Source: an uncultured Demequina sp.
GTDB lineage: Bacteria > Actinomycetota > Actinomycetes > Actinomycetales > Demequinaceae
Reading direction: 5' to 3'
Length of the DNA: 40,376 bases
Assembly (NCBI RefSeq): GCF_913055775.1
Contig: NZ_CAJXJX010000005.1
Span: forward strand, 1 to 40,376
Shown here: positions 31,591 through 40,249 of the stretch, in pieces
Layout of the letters: every line of letters begins with the position of its first letter
Numbering within the stretch: position 1 is the stretch's first letter
Made by a program: the position numbers and the translations under genes
Notes under the pieces: generated by a model
What the model was told of the DNA's origin: nothing
What the model saw: only the letters and a program-made list of their open reading frames with translations
Database searches by the model: none

Positions 31591-32324
31591 CGCCGCTCTC
31601 CTCCGCCCCCGTTGACTGGAACCCGGCCGAGCGCCTCGACGAGGTCAAGGCGCGCGTGCACATCGCCGAGGCGCAGTGCGGCCGTGCCGGCGCCGGGGTG
31701 CAGGTGCTCGTGGCGACCAAGACCTGGGACGCCGATGCGGCCGCGGCCGTCGTCGCCGCCGGCGGTGCCGTGGTGGGAGAGTCGCGCATGCAGGAGCTGG
31801 CCGAGAAGGGCGCAGCGTTGCGTGCCGCCGGGGCGCGGGTCCACGTGATCGGGCAGCTGCAGCGCAACAAGGCCGGCATCGCGGTCGAGTTCGCCGACTG
31901 CGTGCAGACCGTGGACTCGATGCGGCTCGCGGAGCGCCTCTCGCGCCTGTGCCTCGAGGCCGAGCGCGACCTCGACGTCATGATCCAGGTCAACGTCTCG
32001 GGCGAGGAGTCGAAGGCGGGCGTCGACCCCGATGAGGCGCTCGCTCTCGCGACCGCGGTGCAGGCGCTGCCGTTCCTGACCGTCACGGGCTTCATGACTA
32101 TCGGCCTCAACTCGACCGACGAGGACGCCGTGCGCGCTGGCTACTGCCGCCTGCGGGACATCCGCGACGCGGCGCTGATCCGGTCCGAGCGCGGCGAGTT
32201 CCCCCTGGCAGACGCGTGGCACCTGTCGATGGGCATGTCCCGCGACCTCGAGTGGGCGATCGCCGAGGGCGCCACCATGGTGCGCGTGGGCACCGCGGTC
32301 ATGGGCGAGCGCGCCCCAAACTAG
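31587..32324 (+). CDS. YggS-family PLP-binding protein
   Basis: VLVATKTW, GESRMQEL, VHVIGQLQRNKA, LSMGMSRDLEWAIAEGATMVRVGTAVMGER. Confidence 0.88.
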   Translation: MTPLSSAPVDWNPAERLDEVKARVHIAEAQCGRAGAGVQVLVATKTWDADAAAAVVAAGGAVVGESRMQELAEKGAALRAAGARVHVIGQLQRNKAGIAVEFADCVQTVDSMRLAERLSRLCLEAERDLDVMIQVNVSGEESKAGVDPDEALALATAVQALPFLTVTGFMTIGLNSTDEDAVRAGYCRLRDIRDAALIRSERGEFPLADAWHLSMGMSRDLEWAIAEGATMVRVGTAVMGERAPN

Positions 32325-32406
32325 GCACACCACGTCCACCCCTCCTGCGATTCGCACGGTCACGAGGCACACCACGCTCACGTCACCGTCCGTCACAATG
32401 TTCCCG

Positions 32407-35100
32407 ATGACTTCCGCCGACGCCACCCTCCTGTCCCGCCTGCCCCAGCCCCAGCCGGGCGTCGCGCCCGACCCCGACGCGCTCTACGAGGCCTTCGCGA
32501 CATGGGCGGAGGACACCGGCCTGCCGCTGTACCCGCACCAGGACGAGGCGCTCATCGAGATCGTCTCCGGCTCGCACGTGATCCTCGCGACGCCCACGGG
32601 CTCCGGGAAGTCGCTGGTCGCGGCAGGCGCCCACTTCGCCGCCCTCGCCGCCCACCAGGGCGGCACCGGCGGCCGCACCTTCTACACCGCGCCGCTGAAG
32701 GCCCTGGTGAGCGAGAAGTTCTTCGCGCTGATCGACCTGTTCGGGTCGCAGAACGTGGGGCTCATGACGGGCGACAGCGCGGTGAACCCTGACGCGCCGA
32801 TCATCTGCTGCACCGCCGAGATCCTCGCCAACCTGGCGCTGCGCGACGGTGCCGCCACGGACGCGTCGCTCGTGGTCATGGACGAGTTCCACTTCTACTC
32901 CGACCCGCAGCGCGGCTGGGCGTGGCAGGTGCCGCTGCTCGAACTGCCGCGAGCGCAGTTCGTGCTGATGTCAGCGACGCTGGGCGACACCGAGTGGCTG
33001 GTCGAGGACCTCACCGAGCGCACCGGCCGCGCCGTCGCGGAGGTCACCACCACCGAGCGCCCGGTGCCGCTGAGCTTCGAGTACTGCGTCGAGCCGCTGC
33101 CCGAGGTGGTCGAGGGCCTGGTCGAGTCCGGCCGCGCGCCCGTCTACGTGGTCCACTTCACGCAGAAGGACGCGGTGGATCGCGCGCAGGCGCTGCTGAG
33201 CATGAACGTCGCCTCGAAGACGGAGAAGGCCGCGATCGCCGATGCGCTGGCTGGGGTGAGCTTTGGCACGGGCTTCGGCAAGACGCTGAGCAAGTTCCTG
33301 CGGGCGGGCATCGGGGTGCACCACGCCGGGATGCTGCCCAAGTACCGGCGCATCGTCGAGCGACTGACCCAGCAGGGGCTGCTGAAGGTGGTGTGTGGCA
33401 CGGACACGTTGGGCGTGGGCATCAACGTGCCCATCCGCACGGTGCTGCTGACCTCACTCGTGAAGTACGACGGCGAGCGCATGCGTCACCTCACTGCGCG
33501 CGAGTTCCACCAGATCGCGGGGCGCGCGGGCCGCGCTGGCTTCGACACTGAGGGTGAAGTGATCGTGATGGCGCCCGATCACGTGATCGAGAACCGCAAG
33601 CTTCTCGCGAAGGCCGGAGACGACCCCAAGAAGCTCAAGAAGGTGGTGCGCAAGAAGGCGCCGCAGGGTTCCGTGAACTGGACCGATGCGACCTTCGAGC
33701 GACTGCGCGATGCTCCTCCCGAGCCGCTCACCTCGAGCTTCTCCGTCACGCACGCCATGGTGCTGAACCTGCTGTCGCGCGGGGTGGCGAACGAGGCGCT
33801 GGGCCGCGAGGCTCAGGACCCCGTGGTCGCCATGCGGGACCTGCTCGAGTCCGTGCACGAGACCGACGCGCAGCGCTCCGCCCACGCGCGCCAGGCCCTA
33901 CGGATCTACCGCTCCCTGCGCATCGCCGGGGTGGTCGAGAAGGTGCGCGTGCCGGACCCGTCGCACCCCCGCGGCGAGCGACCGACCGTGCGCCTCACGG
34001 TCGACGTACCCCGCCACTTCGCACTCAACCAGCCGCTGTCGCCGTTCGCCCTCGCCGCCATGGACCTGGTCAACGTGGACGCGCCCGACCACGCGCTCGA
34101 CGTGGTCTCCGTCATCGAGGCGACGCTGTCCGACCCGCGCCAGGTGCTGGTCGCGCAGCAGCACCAGGCGCGGGGCGAGGCCGTGGCGGCCATGAAGGCC
34201 GACGGGATCGAGTACGAGGAGCGCATGGACCTGCTCGAGGAGGTCACGTGGCCCCGGCCGCTCGCTGACCTGCTCGAGCCCGCGTTCCTCACCTACCGGC
34301 GGGTGAACCCGTGGATCCTCGACGCCGAGCTGTCTCCCAAGTCCGTGGTGCGCGACATGCTTGAGAAGGCCATGAGCTTCCGCGACCTGGTGTCCGCCTA
34401 CGGGCTCGAGCGGACCGAGGGCGTGGTGCTGCGCTACCTCGCGGAGGCGTATCGCGCGATGCGGCAGACAGTGCCCGCCGAGCACCGCACGGACGACGTC
34501 GAGGCGATCACGGAGTGGCTGGGCGACGTGGTGCGCTCGACCGACTCGTCGCTGCTGGACGAGTGGGAGCGGCTGATGAACCCCGAGGTGGGCCTGGGCG
34601 ATGACGTGGACCCCGCATCCGTTGCCGCAGCCCCCTCCGTCGGCGGCCCCGCCCGGCCCATGACGGGAAACCCGCGGATGTTGAGGCGCCTTGTCGGCAA
34701 CGCCCTGTTCCGCCGCGTCGAGCTCGCGGCACGCGAGGACTACCCGGCACTCGGCGCTCTGGACGCCGGCTCGGGCTGGAACGCCGATGCGTGGCGCGAC
34801 GCGCTCGACCCGCTGTTCGAGGAGCAGGGCGACCAGGCGATCGGCATCGGACCGGACGCCCGCTCCGCGGCGCTCATCACCTTTGTAGAGCCCGGCGGCG
34901 ACCACGACGAGGGGCGGGCGCGCGCAGCCCTGGCCTCAGCGCCGGATGCGGCCCTACCCGAGGGGTCGTGGCTGGTACGCCAGGTGCTCGACGATCCCGC
35001 GAGCGACCACGACTGGGCCATCACGGCGCTCGTGGACCTCGACGCGTCCGACGAGGCAGGTTCTCCGGCGATCGAGATCCTGGCGGTAGGCCCGCAGTAG
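32407..35100 (+). CDS. DEAD/DEAH-box helicase (DUF3516-type C-terminus)
   Basis: About 897 aa; ATPTGSGKSLVA (Walker A), DEFHFY, SATLGDT, QIAGRAGRAGFD. ATG at 32398 is an alternative start. Confidence 0.88.
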   Translation: MTSADATLLSRLPQPQPGVAPDPDALYEAFATWAEDTGLPLYPHQDEALIEIVSGSHVILATPTGSGKSLVAAGAHFAALAAHQGGTGGRTFYTAPLKALVSEKFFALIDLFGSQNVGLMTGDSAVNPDAPIICCTAEILANLALRDGAATDASLVVMDEFHFYSDPQRGWAWQVPLLELPRAQFVLMSATLGDTEWLVEDLTERTGRAVAEVTTTERPVPLSFEYCVEPLPEVVEGLVESGRAPVYVVHFTQKDAVDRAQALLSMNVASKTEKAAIADALAGVSFGTGFGKTLSKFLRAGIGVHHAGMLPKYRRIVERLTQQGLLKVVCGTDTLGVGINVPIRTVLLTSLVKYDGERMRHLTAREFHQIAGRAGRAGFDTEGEVIVMAPDHVIENRKLLAKAGDDPKKLKKVVRKKAPQGSVNWTDATFERLRDAPPEPLTSSFSVTHAMVLNLLSRGVANEALGREAQDPVVAMRDLLESVHETDAQRSAHARQALRIYRSLRIAGVVEKVRVPDPSHPRGERPTVRLTVDVPRHFALNQPLSPFALAAMDLVNVDAPDHALDVVSVIEATLSDPRQVLVAQQHQARGEAVAAMKADGIEYEERMDLLEEVTWPRPLADLLEPAFLTYRRVNPWILDAELSPKSVVRDMLEKAMSFRDLVSAYGLERTEGVVLRYLAEAYRAMRQTVPAEHRTDDVEAITEWLGDVVRSTDSSLLDEWERLMNPEVGLGDDVDPASVAAAPSVGGPARPMTGNPRMLRRLVGNALFRRVELAAREDYPALGALDAGSGWNADAWRDALDPLFEEQGDQAIGIGPDARSAALITFVEPGGDHDEGRARAALASAPDAALPEGSWLVRQVLDDPASDHDWAITALVDLDASDEAGSPAIEILAVGPQ

Positions 35101-35108
35101 CCGCCCAT

Positions 35109-35174
35109 CCCGCGAAATGGGTCCTTTTCGCTTCCCCAAGCGCTGAGACGAGCGAAAGGGATCCATTTCGCGGG
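35109..35174. repeat. 24-bp stem inverted repeat downstream of the helicase
   Basis: CCCGCGAAATGGGTCCTTTTCGCT / AGCGAAAGGGATCCATTTCGCGGG, 22 Watson-Crick pairs plus 2 G-U pairs on the + strand. Confidence 0.8.
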
Positions 35175-35268
35175 GGTGAGGGGGAAGGGTTTAGCAGGGG
35201 TTTCGGTGCTCCGAAAGTCAGGTATGCCTTCCTAGCGCCACAGCTCGCCGCCGTTCTAGCCTGGTCTC

Positions 35269-35982
35269 ATGTTCACGCGCCGCGACCCGGAGCACATCGA
35301 CGAGACCTCGGTCTCGGGTCGCCTCAACGCGCTCCGCGCCGGGGTGCTGGGCGCCAACGACGGCATCGTGTCGATGGCCGGTCTGGTGATCGGCGTCGCC
35401 GCCGCGGCACCCGAGAACCACGCCGCCATCCTCACCGCGGGCATCGCTGGGCTCGTGGCGGGTGCGCTGTCGATGGGCGTGGGCGAATACGTGTCGGTGT
35501 CCTCGCAGCGCGACGCCGAGAGCGAGCAGCTGAGGCGGGAGCGGCGCTGGCATCGCAAGCGTCCGGAGTGGGAACTCGAGCAGTTGGTGCAGCTCAACAT
35601 GGACACCGGCATGTCGGAGGCGACGGCACGTGCAGCGGCGGTCGAGCAGACCGCGCACGACCCGGTCTCGATCCACGCGCGCATGCACCTCGGCATCGAC
35701 CCCAACGAGCTCACGAACCCTTGGCACGCCGGCATCGCGTCGCTGATCGCGTTCACGCTCGGCGGGCTGCTGCCGGTCCTGATGATCCTGCTTCCCCCGC
35801 CCGCGTATCAGGTGCCCGTGACGTTCGCGGCCGTGGCGATCGCGCTCGCGGCCACCGGTTACACGTCAGCGCGGCTCGCGCACTCGAGCTACCGGCGCGC
35901 GATCATTCGCAACGTGCTGGGAGGATCGCTGGCGATGGCGATCACGTACGGCATCGGCCACCTGGTGGGCGTCGCGGTCTAG
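35269..35982 (+). CDS. VIT1/CCC1-family Fe/Mn transporter
   Basis: LNALRAGVLGANDGIVSMAGLVIGVAAA..., GALSMGVGEYVSVSSQRDAESEQL. Confidence 0.9.
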   Translation: MFTRRDPEHIDETSVSGRLNALRAGVLGANDGIVSMAGLVIGVAAAAPENHAAILTAGIAGLVAGALSMGVGEYVSVSSQRDAESEQLRRERRWHRKRPEWELEQLVQLNMDTGMSEATARAAAVEQTAHDPVSIHARMHLGIDPNELTNPWHAGIASLIAFTLGGLLPVLMILLPPPAYQVPVTFAAVAIALAATGYTSARLAHSSYRRAIIRNVLGGSLAMAITYGIGHLVGVAV

Positions 35983-37574
35983 CGCGGGGCCACGCCCGCC
36001 TTCAGCAGGCCGTACACGAGCGAGTCCGACAGCGCCTCCCACGATGCCTCGATGACGTTGGGACCCACGCCCACGGTCCGCCACAGCTCGCCCGTCTCGC
36101 GGTGCACCGTGGTGATGAGGACCCGCGTGACGGCGTCAGTGCCGTGCGAGGCCTCCATGATCCTCACCTTGAAGTCAGTGAGCTCGAACTCCTCGATCTC
36201 GGGGTAGGCGCCGCACAACGCGTCGCGCAGCGCGTGGTCCAGGGCGTTGACGGGGCCGTTGCCCTCGCCCACCTCGACGATGCGCTCGCCGCCGGCGCGG
36301 AGCTTGATGACGGCCTCGGCGTCCGCATCCGTGGGGTCGCCCGGCTTGGACGAGACCCGCACGCGCCACGTCTCGGTGTCCCAGAACGTGGGCATGGCGC
36401 CCATCTCGGATCGCAGCAGGAGGTCGAAGGACGCGTCCGCAGCGTCGAACGTGTAGCCGGCGGCCTCGGCGTGCTTCACCCGCTCGGTCACGCGGCCCAG
36501 CAACTCGTTCTGACCAGCGAGGTCGAAACCCAGCTCCTTGCCCTTGAGCTCGATCGACGCGCGACCGGCCATGTCGGACACCAGCATGCGCATGTCGTTG
36601 CCCACCAGCGCCGGGTCGAGGTGCTGGTAGAGGTCGGGGTCCACGCGGATCGCGGACGCGTGCAGGCCCGCCTTGTGCGCGAAGGCCGATGCCCCCACGT
36701 ACGGCTGGCGCGCGAAGGGCGCGATGTTGGTGATCTCGGAGATCGCGTGGGCGATGCGCGTGGACTCGGCGAGGCCGTCGCCCGCGAGCGCGCTGACGCC
36801 GCGCTTGAGCTCGAGGTTCGCGACCACAGCCACCAGGTCCGCGTTGCCGGTGCGCTCGCCGTAGCCGTTGACGCAGCCCTGGACGTGCGTCGCACCCGCG
36901 GCGACCGCGGCCATCGAGTTGGCGACGGCACACCCGGAATCGTTGTGCGCGTGCATGCCCAGCTGCGACGAGGTCCGCGCGCGCACGTCCGCCACGATCG
37001 CGCTGACGTCGTCGGGCAGCATGCCGCCGTTGGTGTCGCACAGCACCAGGGTGGACGCGCCCGCGGCCTCCGCCACCTGCAGCGCCTTCACCGAGTAGTC
37101 CGCGTCGTAGCGGTAGCCGTCGAAGAAGTGCTCGGCGTCCAGGACCACACGCCGGCCCTCGCCCACGAGGAACGCCACCGTCTCTTCGATCATCCGGAGG
37201 TTCTCCTCGGGCGGGACCCGCAGCGCGCGCTCCGCGTGCCGGATGTCGGACTTGGCGACCAGCGTGATGATGGGCGCCTCGGAGTCCAGCAGCGCCCGCA
37301 CCTGCGGGTCTGCGGCCGCGGTCGAGCCCGCACGCCGCGTCATGCCGAACGCCGCGAACTGCGCGTTCCTGAACGACAGCTCCTTGGCGACCAGCGCGAA
37401 GAACTCGGTGTCCTTGGGCACCGCGCCGGGCCAGCCGCCCTCGATGATGCCCACGCCCAGCTCATCCAGCAGCGGCGCAATCGCCATCTTGTCCGCGACG
37501 GACAGGTTCATGCCCTCCTGCTGCGCGCCGTCGCGCAGGGTGGTGTCGTAGACCTCGACTGCGAGATCCGTCAT
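35979..37574 (-). CDS. cimA: Citramalate synthase
   Basis: VEVYDTTLRDGAQQEGMNLSVADKMAIAPLLDELGVGIIEGGWPGAVPKDTEFF, HAHNDSGCAVANS; CimA-type rather than LeuA. Confidence 0.88.
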   Translation of the reverse strand: MTDLAVEVYDTTLRDGAQQEGMNLSVADKMAIAPLLDELGVGIIEGGWPGAVPKDTEFFALVAKELSFRNAQFAAFGMTRRAGSTAAADPQVRALLDSEAPIITLVAKSDIRHAERALRVPPEENLRMIEETVAFLVGEGRRVVLDAEHFFDGYRYDADYSVKALQVAEAAGASTLVLCDTNGGMLPDDVSAIVADVRARTSSQLGMHAHNDSGCAVANSMAAVAAGATHVQGCVNGYGERTGNADLVAVVANLELKRGVSALAGDGLAESTRIAHAISEITNIAPFARQPYVGASAFAHKAGLHASAIRVDPDLYQHLDPALVGNDMRMLVSDMAGRASIELKGKELGFDLAGQNELLGRVTERVKHAEAAGYTFDAADASFDLLLRSEMGAMPTFWDTETWRVRVSSKPGDPTDADAEAVIKLRAGGERIVEVGEGNGPVNALDHALRDALCGAYPEIEEFELTDFKVRIMEASHGTDAVTRVLITTVHRETGELWRTVGVGPNVIEASWEALSDSLVYGLLKAGVAPR

Positions 37575-37614
37575 CGTGGTGCTCCTCGGTTCTGGCGCGG
37601 CTCGCCCTTCCAAC

Positions 37615-37642
37615 AAAAAAGCCCCCCAGGGTGCGGGAGGCT
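37615..37642 (-). terminator. Intrinsic terminator/attenuator in the cimA leader
   Basis: Minus strand AGCCTCCC-GCACCCT-GGGGGGCT then TTTTTT, 40 nt upstream of the cimA ATG. Confidence 0.85.
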
Positions 37643-37670
37643 GCGCGTCGGGAGGGTCTCGCCGACGCGC
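37643..37670 (-). promoter_or_regulatory. Leader hairpin preceding the terminator
   Basis: GCGCGTCGG-cgagaccctc-CCGACGCGC, perfect 9-bp stem abutting the leader stop codon. Confidence 0.7.
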
Positions 37671-37696
37671 TACGGAATGATGATCGCGGTGTGCAT
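37670..37696 (-). CDS. Putative Ile-rich leader peptide MHTAIIIP*
   Basis: ATG CAC ACC GCG ATC ATC ATT CCG TAG; a -10-like CATACT (37709-37704) ends 7 nt upstream, consistent with leaderless initiation. Confidence 0.7.
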   Translation of the reverse strand: MHTAIIIP

Positions 37697-37771
37697 CGCG
37701 GCCAGTATGGCACACCCACCAGGGATGGCACAGGGCCGATGCGCGGGTCGTGCTGGCAGTGGTACGTCGCC

Positions 37772-38143
37772 CTAGCGCGGTGTGGTGCGCAGTCGCGCGG
37801 CAATCTCGTCGACATCCCGCAGATCGCCGGACGCGACAGCCATGGTCAACTCGAACAGCTCGTCGTTGTCGAGAGCCAGTTCCCGTCCGTTCACGCGCAG
37901 AAACATGACCGCCATCAGAGCGGAGAGCCGCTTGTTGCCGTCGACGAGTGGATGATTCAGGCACAGCGAGTGAAGGAGTGCCGCGGCCTTGGTCTCGAGC
38001 GTCGGGTAGGCATCCGATCCCATGACGGTGGTCGCCGGGCGTGCGAGCGCTGACTCGAGGAGTCCCTCGTCGCGGATCGGCCCGATGCCTTCGCGCACGA
38101 TCACCTTCACGGCAATCGCGAAGGTCGGGTACCGGACGTCCAT
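37772..38143 (-). CDS. Doc/Fic-family toxin
   Basis: NHPLVDGNKRLSALMAVMFLRVNG: Doc-type Hx(F/L)xxGNKR motif. Confidence 0.85.
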   Translation of the reverse strand: MDVRYPTFAIAVKVIVREGIGPIRDEGLLESALARPATTVMGSDAYPTLETKAAALLHSLCLNHPLVDGNKRLSALMAVMFLRVNGRELALDNDELFELTMAVASGDLRDVDEIAARLRTTPR

Positions 38144-38349
38144 CAGACCGAGCCGAGGCGATCGAGCGCGTCGCGATACTTGCCGCTCACGTGCTCGTAG
38201 GCGTCCATGAACGCTGCGTCCGTCGAGTCTTCACGAGAGGCGGCCTCCACGGCCCTCACGATCGCCTCGTTCTTGGACACGCCCCACTCGGCCGCGAGTT
38301 TGGTCAGCATCGCGTCCTGCTCCGCGGTCATGCGCACGGTCATCGCCAT
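38143..38349 (-). CDS. Ribbon-helix-helix antitoxin
   Basis: MAMTVRMTAEQDAMLTKLAAEWGVSKNEAIVRAVEAA; ATGA overlap with the toxin. Confidence 0.8.
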   Translation of the reverse strand: MAMTVRMTAEQDAMLTKLAAEWGVSKNEAIVRAVEAASREDSTDAAFMDAYEHVSGKYRDALDRLGSV

Positions 38350-38357
38350 TCCCCCAC

Positions 38358-38376
38358 GGTATCACTCTGGTATCAC
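38358..38376. promoter_or_regulatory. Tandem direct repeat upstream of the antitoxin start
   Basis: GGTATCAC at 38358 and 38369, 11-bp spacing, 9 bp upstream of the antitoxin ATG. Confidence 0.5.
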
Positions 38377-38392
38377 GTGAGCCAGAGAGCGA

Positions 38393-38950
38393 CTACAGCG
38401 GCCCCAGAGCCGCCTTGCGCTCCCGCCAGTCCGGCAGGTGATGGTCCATGAGCGCGTAGAACCGCGGCCCGTGATTGAGCTCGAACAGGTGGCTGAGCTC
38501 GTGGACGAGAACGTATTCGGCCATGCCATAGCCCCGCCGCGCGAGTTCCAGATTGAGCGTGATGCGTCGGGTCGAGGCTCGGCAACTGCCCCACCGCGAG
38601 CGCATGATCCTCAGGCTCAGGTGAGGCGGAGCAACGTCGAACCGCTCGCACCACACCGGCATGAGCTCGTCGAGCCACTCCTCGAGCACCGCCCGGCAGC
38701 GCTCCGCCTCCGCGCCGTGCACCAGCGGTTCCGGCACCGCCGCCAGCGCCGCGATGCGCTCATTGATCCACGACGCACGCGAAGCCACGAACGAGTCGAT
38801 GCGCCACAGCGGCGTCGAGTGGGGCGCGGAGACGCGCACCTCGAGCGTCCGCGAGTCGATCCGCATCCGCATGTTGCGCATCTTCTTGCGTGTCAGCGTG
38901 TACTCGGGGACCGAGGGATCGGAGCGGTACTCGGCATTCTGGTTCGGCAT
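38393..38950 (-). CDS. YgjP/DUF45-like M48-type metallopeptidase
   Basis: MRSRWGSC, EYVLVHELSHLFELNHGPRFYALM (HExxH...). Confidence 0.88.
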   Translation of the reverse strand: MPNQNAEYRSDPSVPEYTLTRKKMRNMRMRIDSRTLEVRVSAPHSTPLWRIDSFVASRASWINERIAALAAVPEPLVHGAEAERCRAVLEEWLDELMPVWCERFDVAPPHLSLRIMRSRWGSCRASTRRITLNLELARRGYGMAEYVLVHELSHLFELNHGPRFYALMDHHLPDWRERKAALGPL

Positions 38951-39057
38951 GTCGTGAACAGTATGCGCCGCCGCAGAAGCCAGCCCGCGCATCGGCGCTG
39001 CGCTGTGGAGCGCCGCCGCACACCAGCGCCTGGGGACGGCTCCGAAGACAACGGCCG

Positions 39058-39801
39058 CTACAGCACCCGCCGCATCCACCCGAGGTGATCCTCGGCCCGC
39101 CCGTACTGGATGTCGGTGAGGCGCCCGCGCAGAGACGTGGTGAGCGTGCCAGGGCCACCGTCCCCGATGACGAGGTCGTACGAGGGCGTCACGAGGCGCG
39201 CGATCGGCGTCACGACCGCGGCGGTGCCGCACGCGAAGAACTCCTCGATCGCACCCGAGGAGATGCCGTCGCGCAACTCGTCGATCGAGATGTCCCGCTC
39301 GACCACCTCGCGGCCGTCGGCCCGCAGCAGCTCGATCACCGAGGACCGCGTCACGCCCTCGAGGATCGTGCCGGTCACGCGCGGCGTCCACACGGTGCCG
39401 TCGCGCCGCACCGCGAACACGTTCATGCCGCCCAGCTCCTCGACGTACAGGTCGCGCGAGGCGTCGAGGAACAGCACCTGGTCGCAGCCGTGATCCTGCG
39501 CCTGCTGCTGGGGCAGCAGCGAGGCCGCGTAGTTGCCGGCGGTCTTGGCCTGGCCGGTCCCACCCGCCCCCGCGCGATGGAAGCCCTGCGCGACCCAGAT
39601 CGACACCGGCTTCACGCCGTTCGGGAAGTACGCCCCCACGGGAGAGGCCAGCAGCACGAACTCGACGGTCTGCGACGGCCGCACGCCCAGGCACGCCTCG
39701 GTGCCGATCAGCATGGGGCGCAGGTACAGCGACGTCTCGTCGGCGCCGGGAACCCAGGCCGCATCCACGCCTATCAGCGCCTCGATCGCCCCGATGAACA
39801 T
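39058..39801 (-). CDS. ilvE: Branched-chain aminotransferase, N-terminal part missing
   Basis: MFIGAIEALIGVDAAWVPGADETSLYLRPMLIGTEACLGV...VKPVSIWVAQGFHRAGAGGTGQAKTAGNYAASLLPQQQAQDHGCDQVLFLD; about 120 N-terminal residues absent; homology stops near 39801. Confidence 0.85.
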   Translation of the reverse strand: MFIGAIEALIGVDAAWVPGADETSLYLRPMLIGTEACLGVRPSQTVEFVLLASPVGAYFPNGVKPVSIWVAQGFHRAGAGGTGQAKTAGNYAASLLPQQQAQDHGCDQVLFLDASRDLYVEELGGMNVFAVRRDGTVWTPRVTGTILEGVTRSSVIELLRADGREVVERDISIDELRDGISSGAIEEFFACGTAAVVTPIARLVTPSYDLVIGDGGPGTLTTSLRGRLTDIQYGRAEDHLGWMRRVL

Positions 39802-39879
39802 GGCGCACGCTAGGGAGCCCGACCCGCCCCCGTCCACGCAGGATTTGCGCCGCGCCCCCGGCCGCTCCACCCTGCCCCC

Positions 39880-40125
39880 GTGCTCCATCCCGAACTCGCC
39901 GCCCTGCTCCGCCGTCGCCTCGACGTGATCGCCGACCATCCCTTCCGCGACCGGGACCCGACCGCCCACCTCGAGGCCCTCAAGTCGGTGTCACTCGACA
40001 TCGAGACCTGGCACGCCGCCCGGCGCGGCACGCTGCCGGCCCGGCTCGAGCACTTCCTCTCGGGCTGCTCCTACGACAAGGCACTGCGTTTCCTCGAGGC
40101 CGACGGTGCCTCCCCCGATCACTGA
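39880..40125 (+). CDS. Small hypothetical protein, probably from a non-actinobacterial source
   Basis: 81 aa, MLHPELAALLRRRLDVIADHPFRDRDPTAHLEALKSVSLDIETWHAARRGTLPARLEHFLSGCSYDKALRFLEAD. Confidence 0.6.
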   Translation: MLHPELAALLRRRLDVIADHPFRDRDPTAHLEALKSVSLDIETWHAARRGTLPARLEHFLSGCSYDKALRFLEADGASPDH

Positions 40126-40249
40126 AGCAACCCTTTCCGGGTGCCCCTGCGCCAGCCCCCCGACCCCCGACCCCCGATTCCCACCTCGCGACGTCTTGCT
40201 CTTGCCCCTCGGCGAGGCCGCCGCTTAGTCTCCGCCCAGCGCATTTCCC

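Noticed and set aside
34791-37775. 994-aa + strand ORF
   Set aside because: Spans the helicase end, VIT1 gene and the antisense of cimA; no recognisable domain and contradicts well-supported genes.
39058-39969. 303-aa ORF as a complete ilvE
   Set aside because: The first about 55 residues do not resemble IlvE and lie in the apparently foreign segment; real similarity begins at about 39801.
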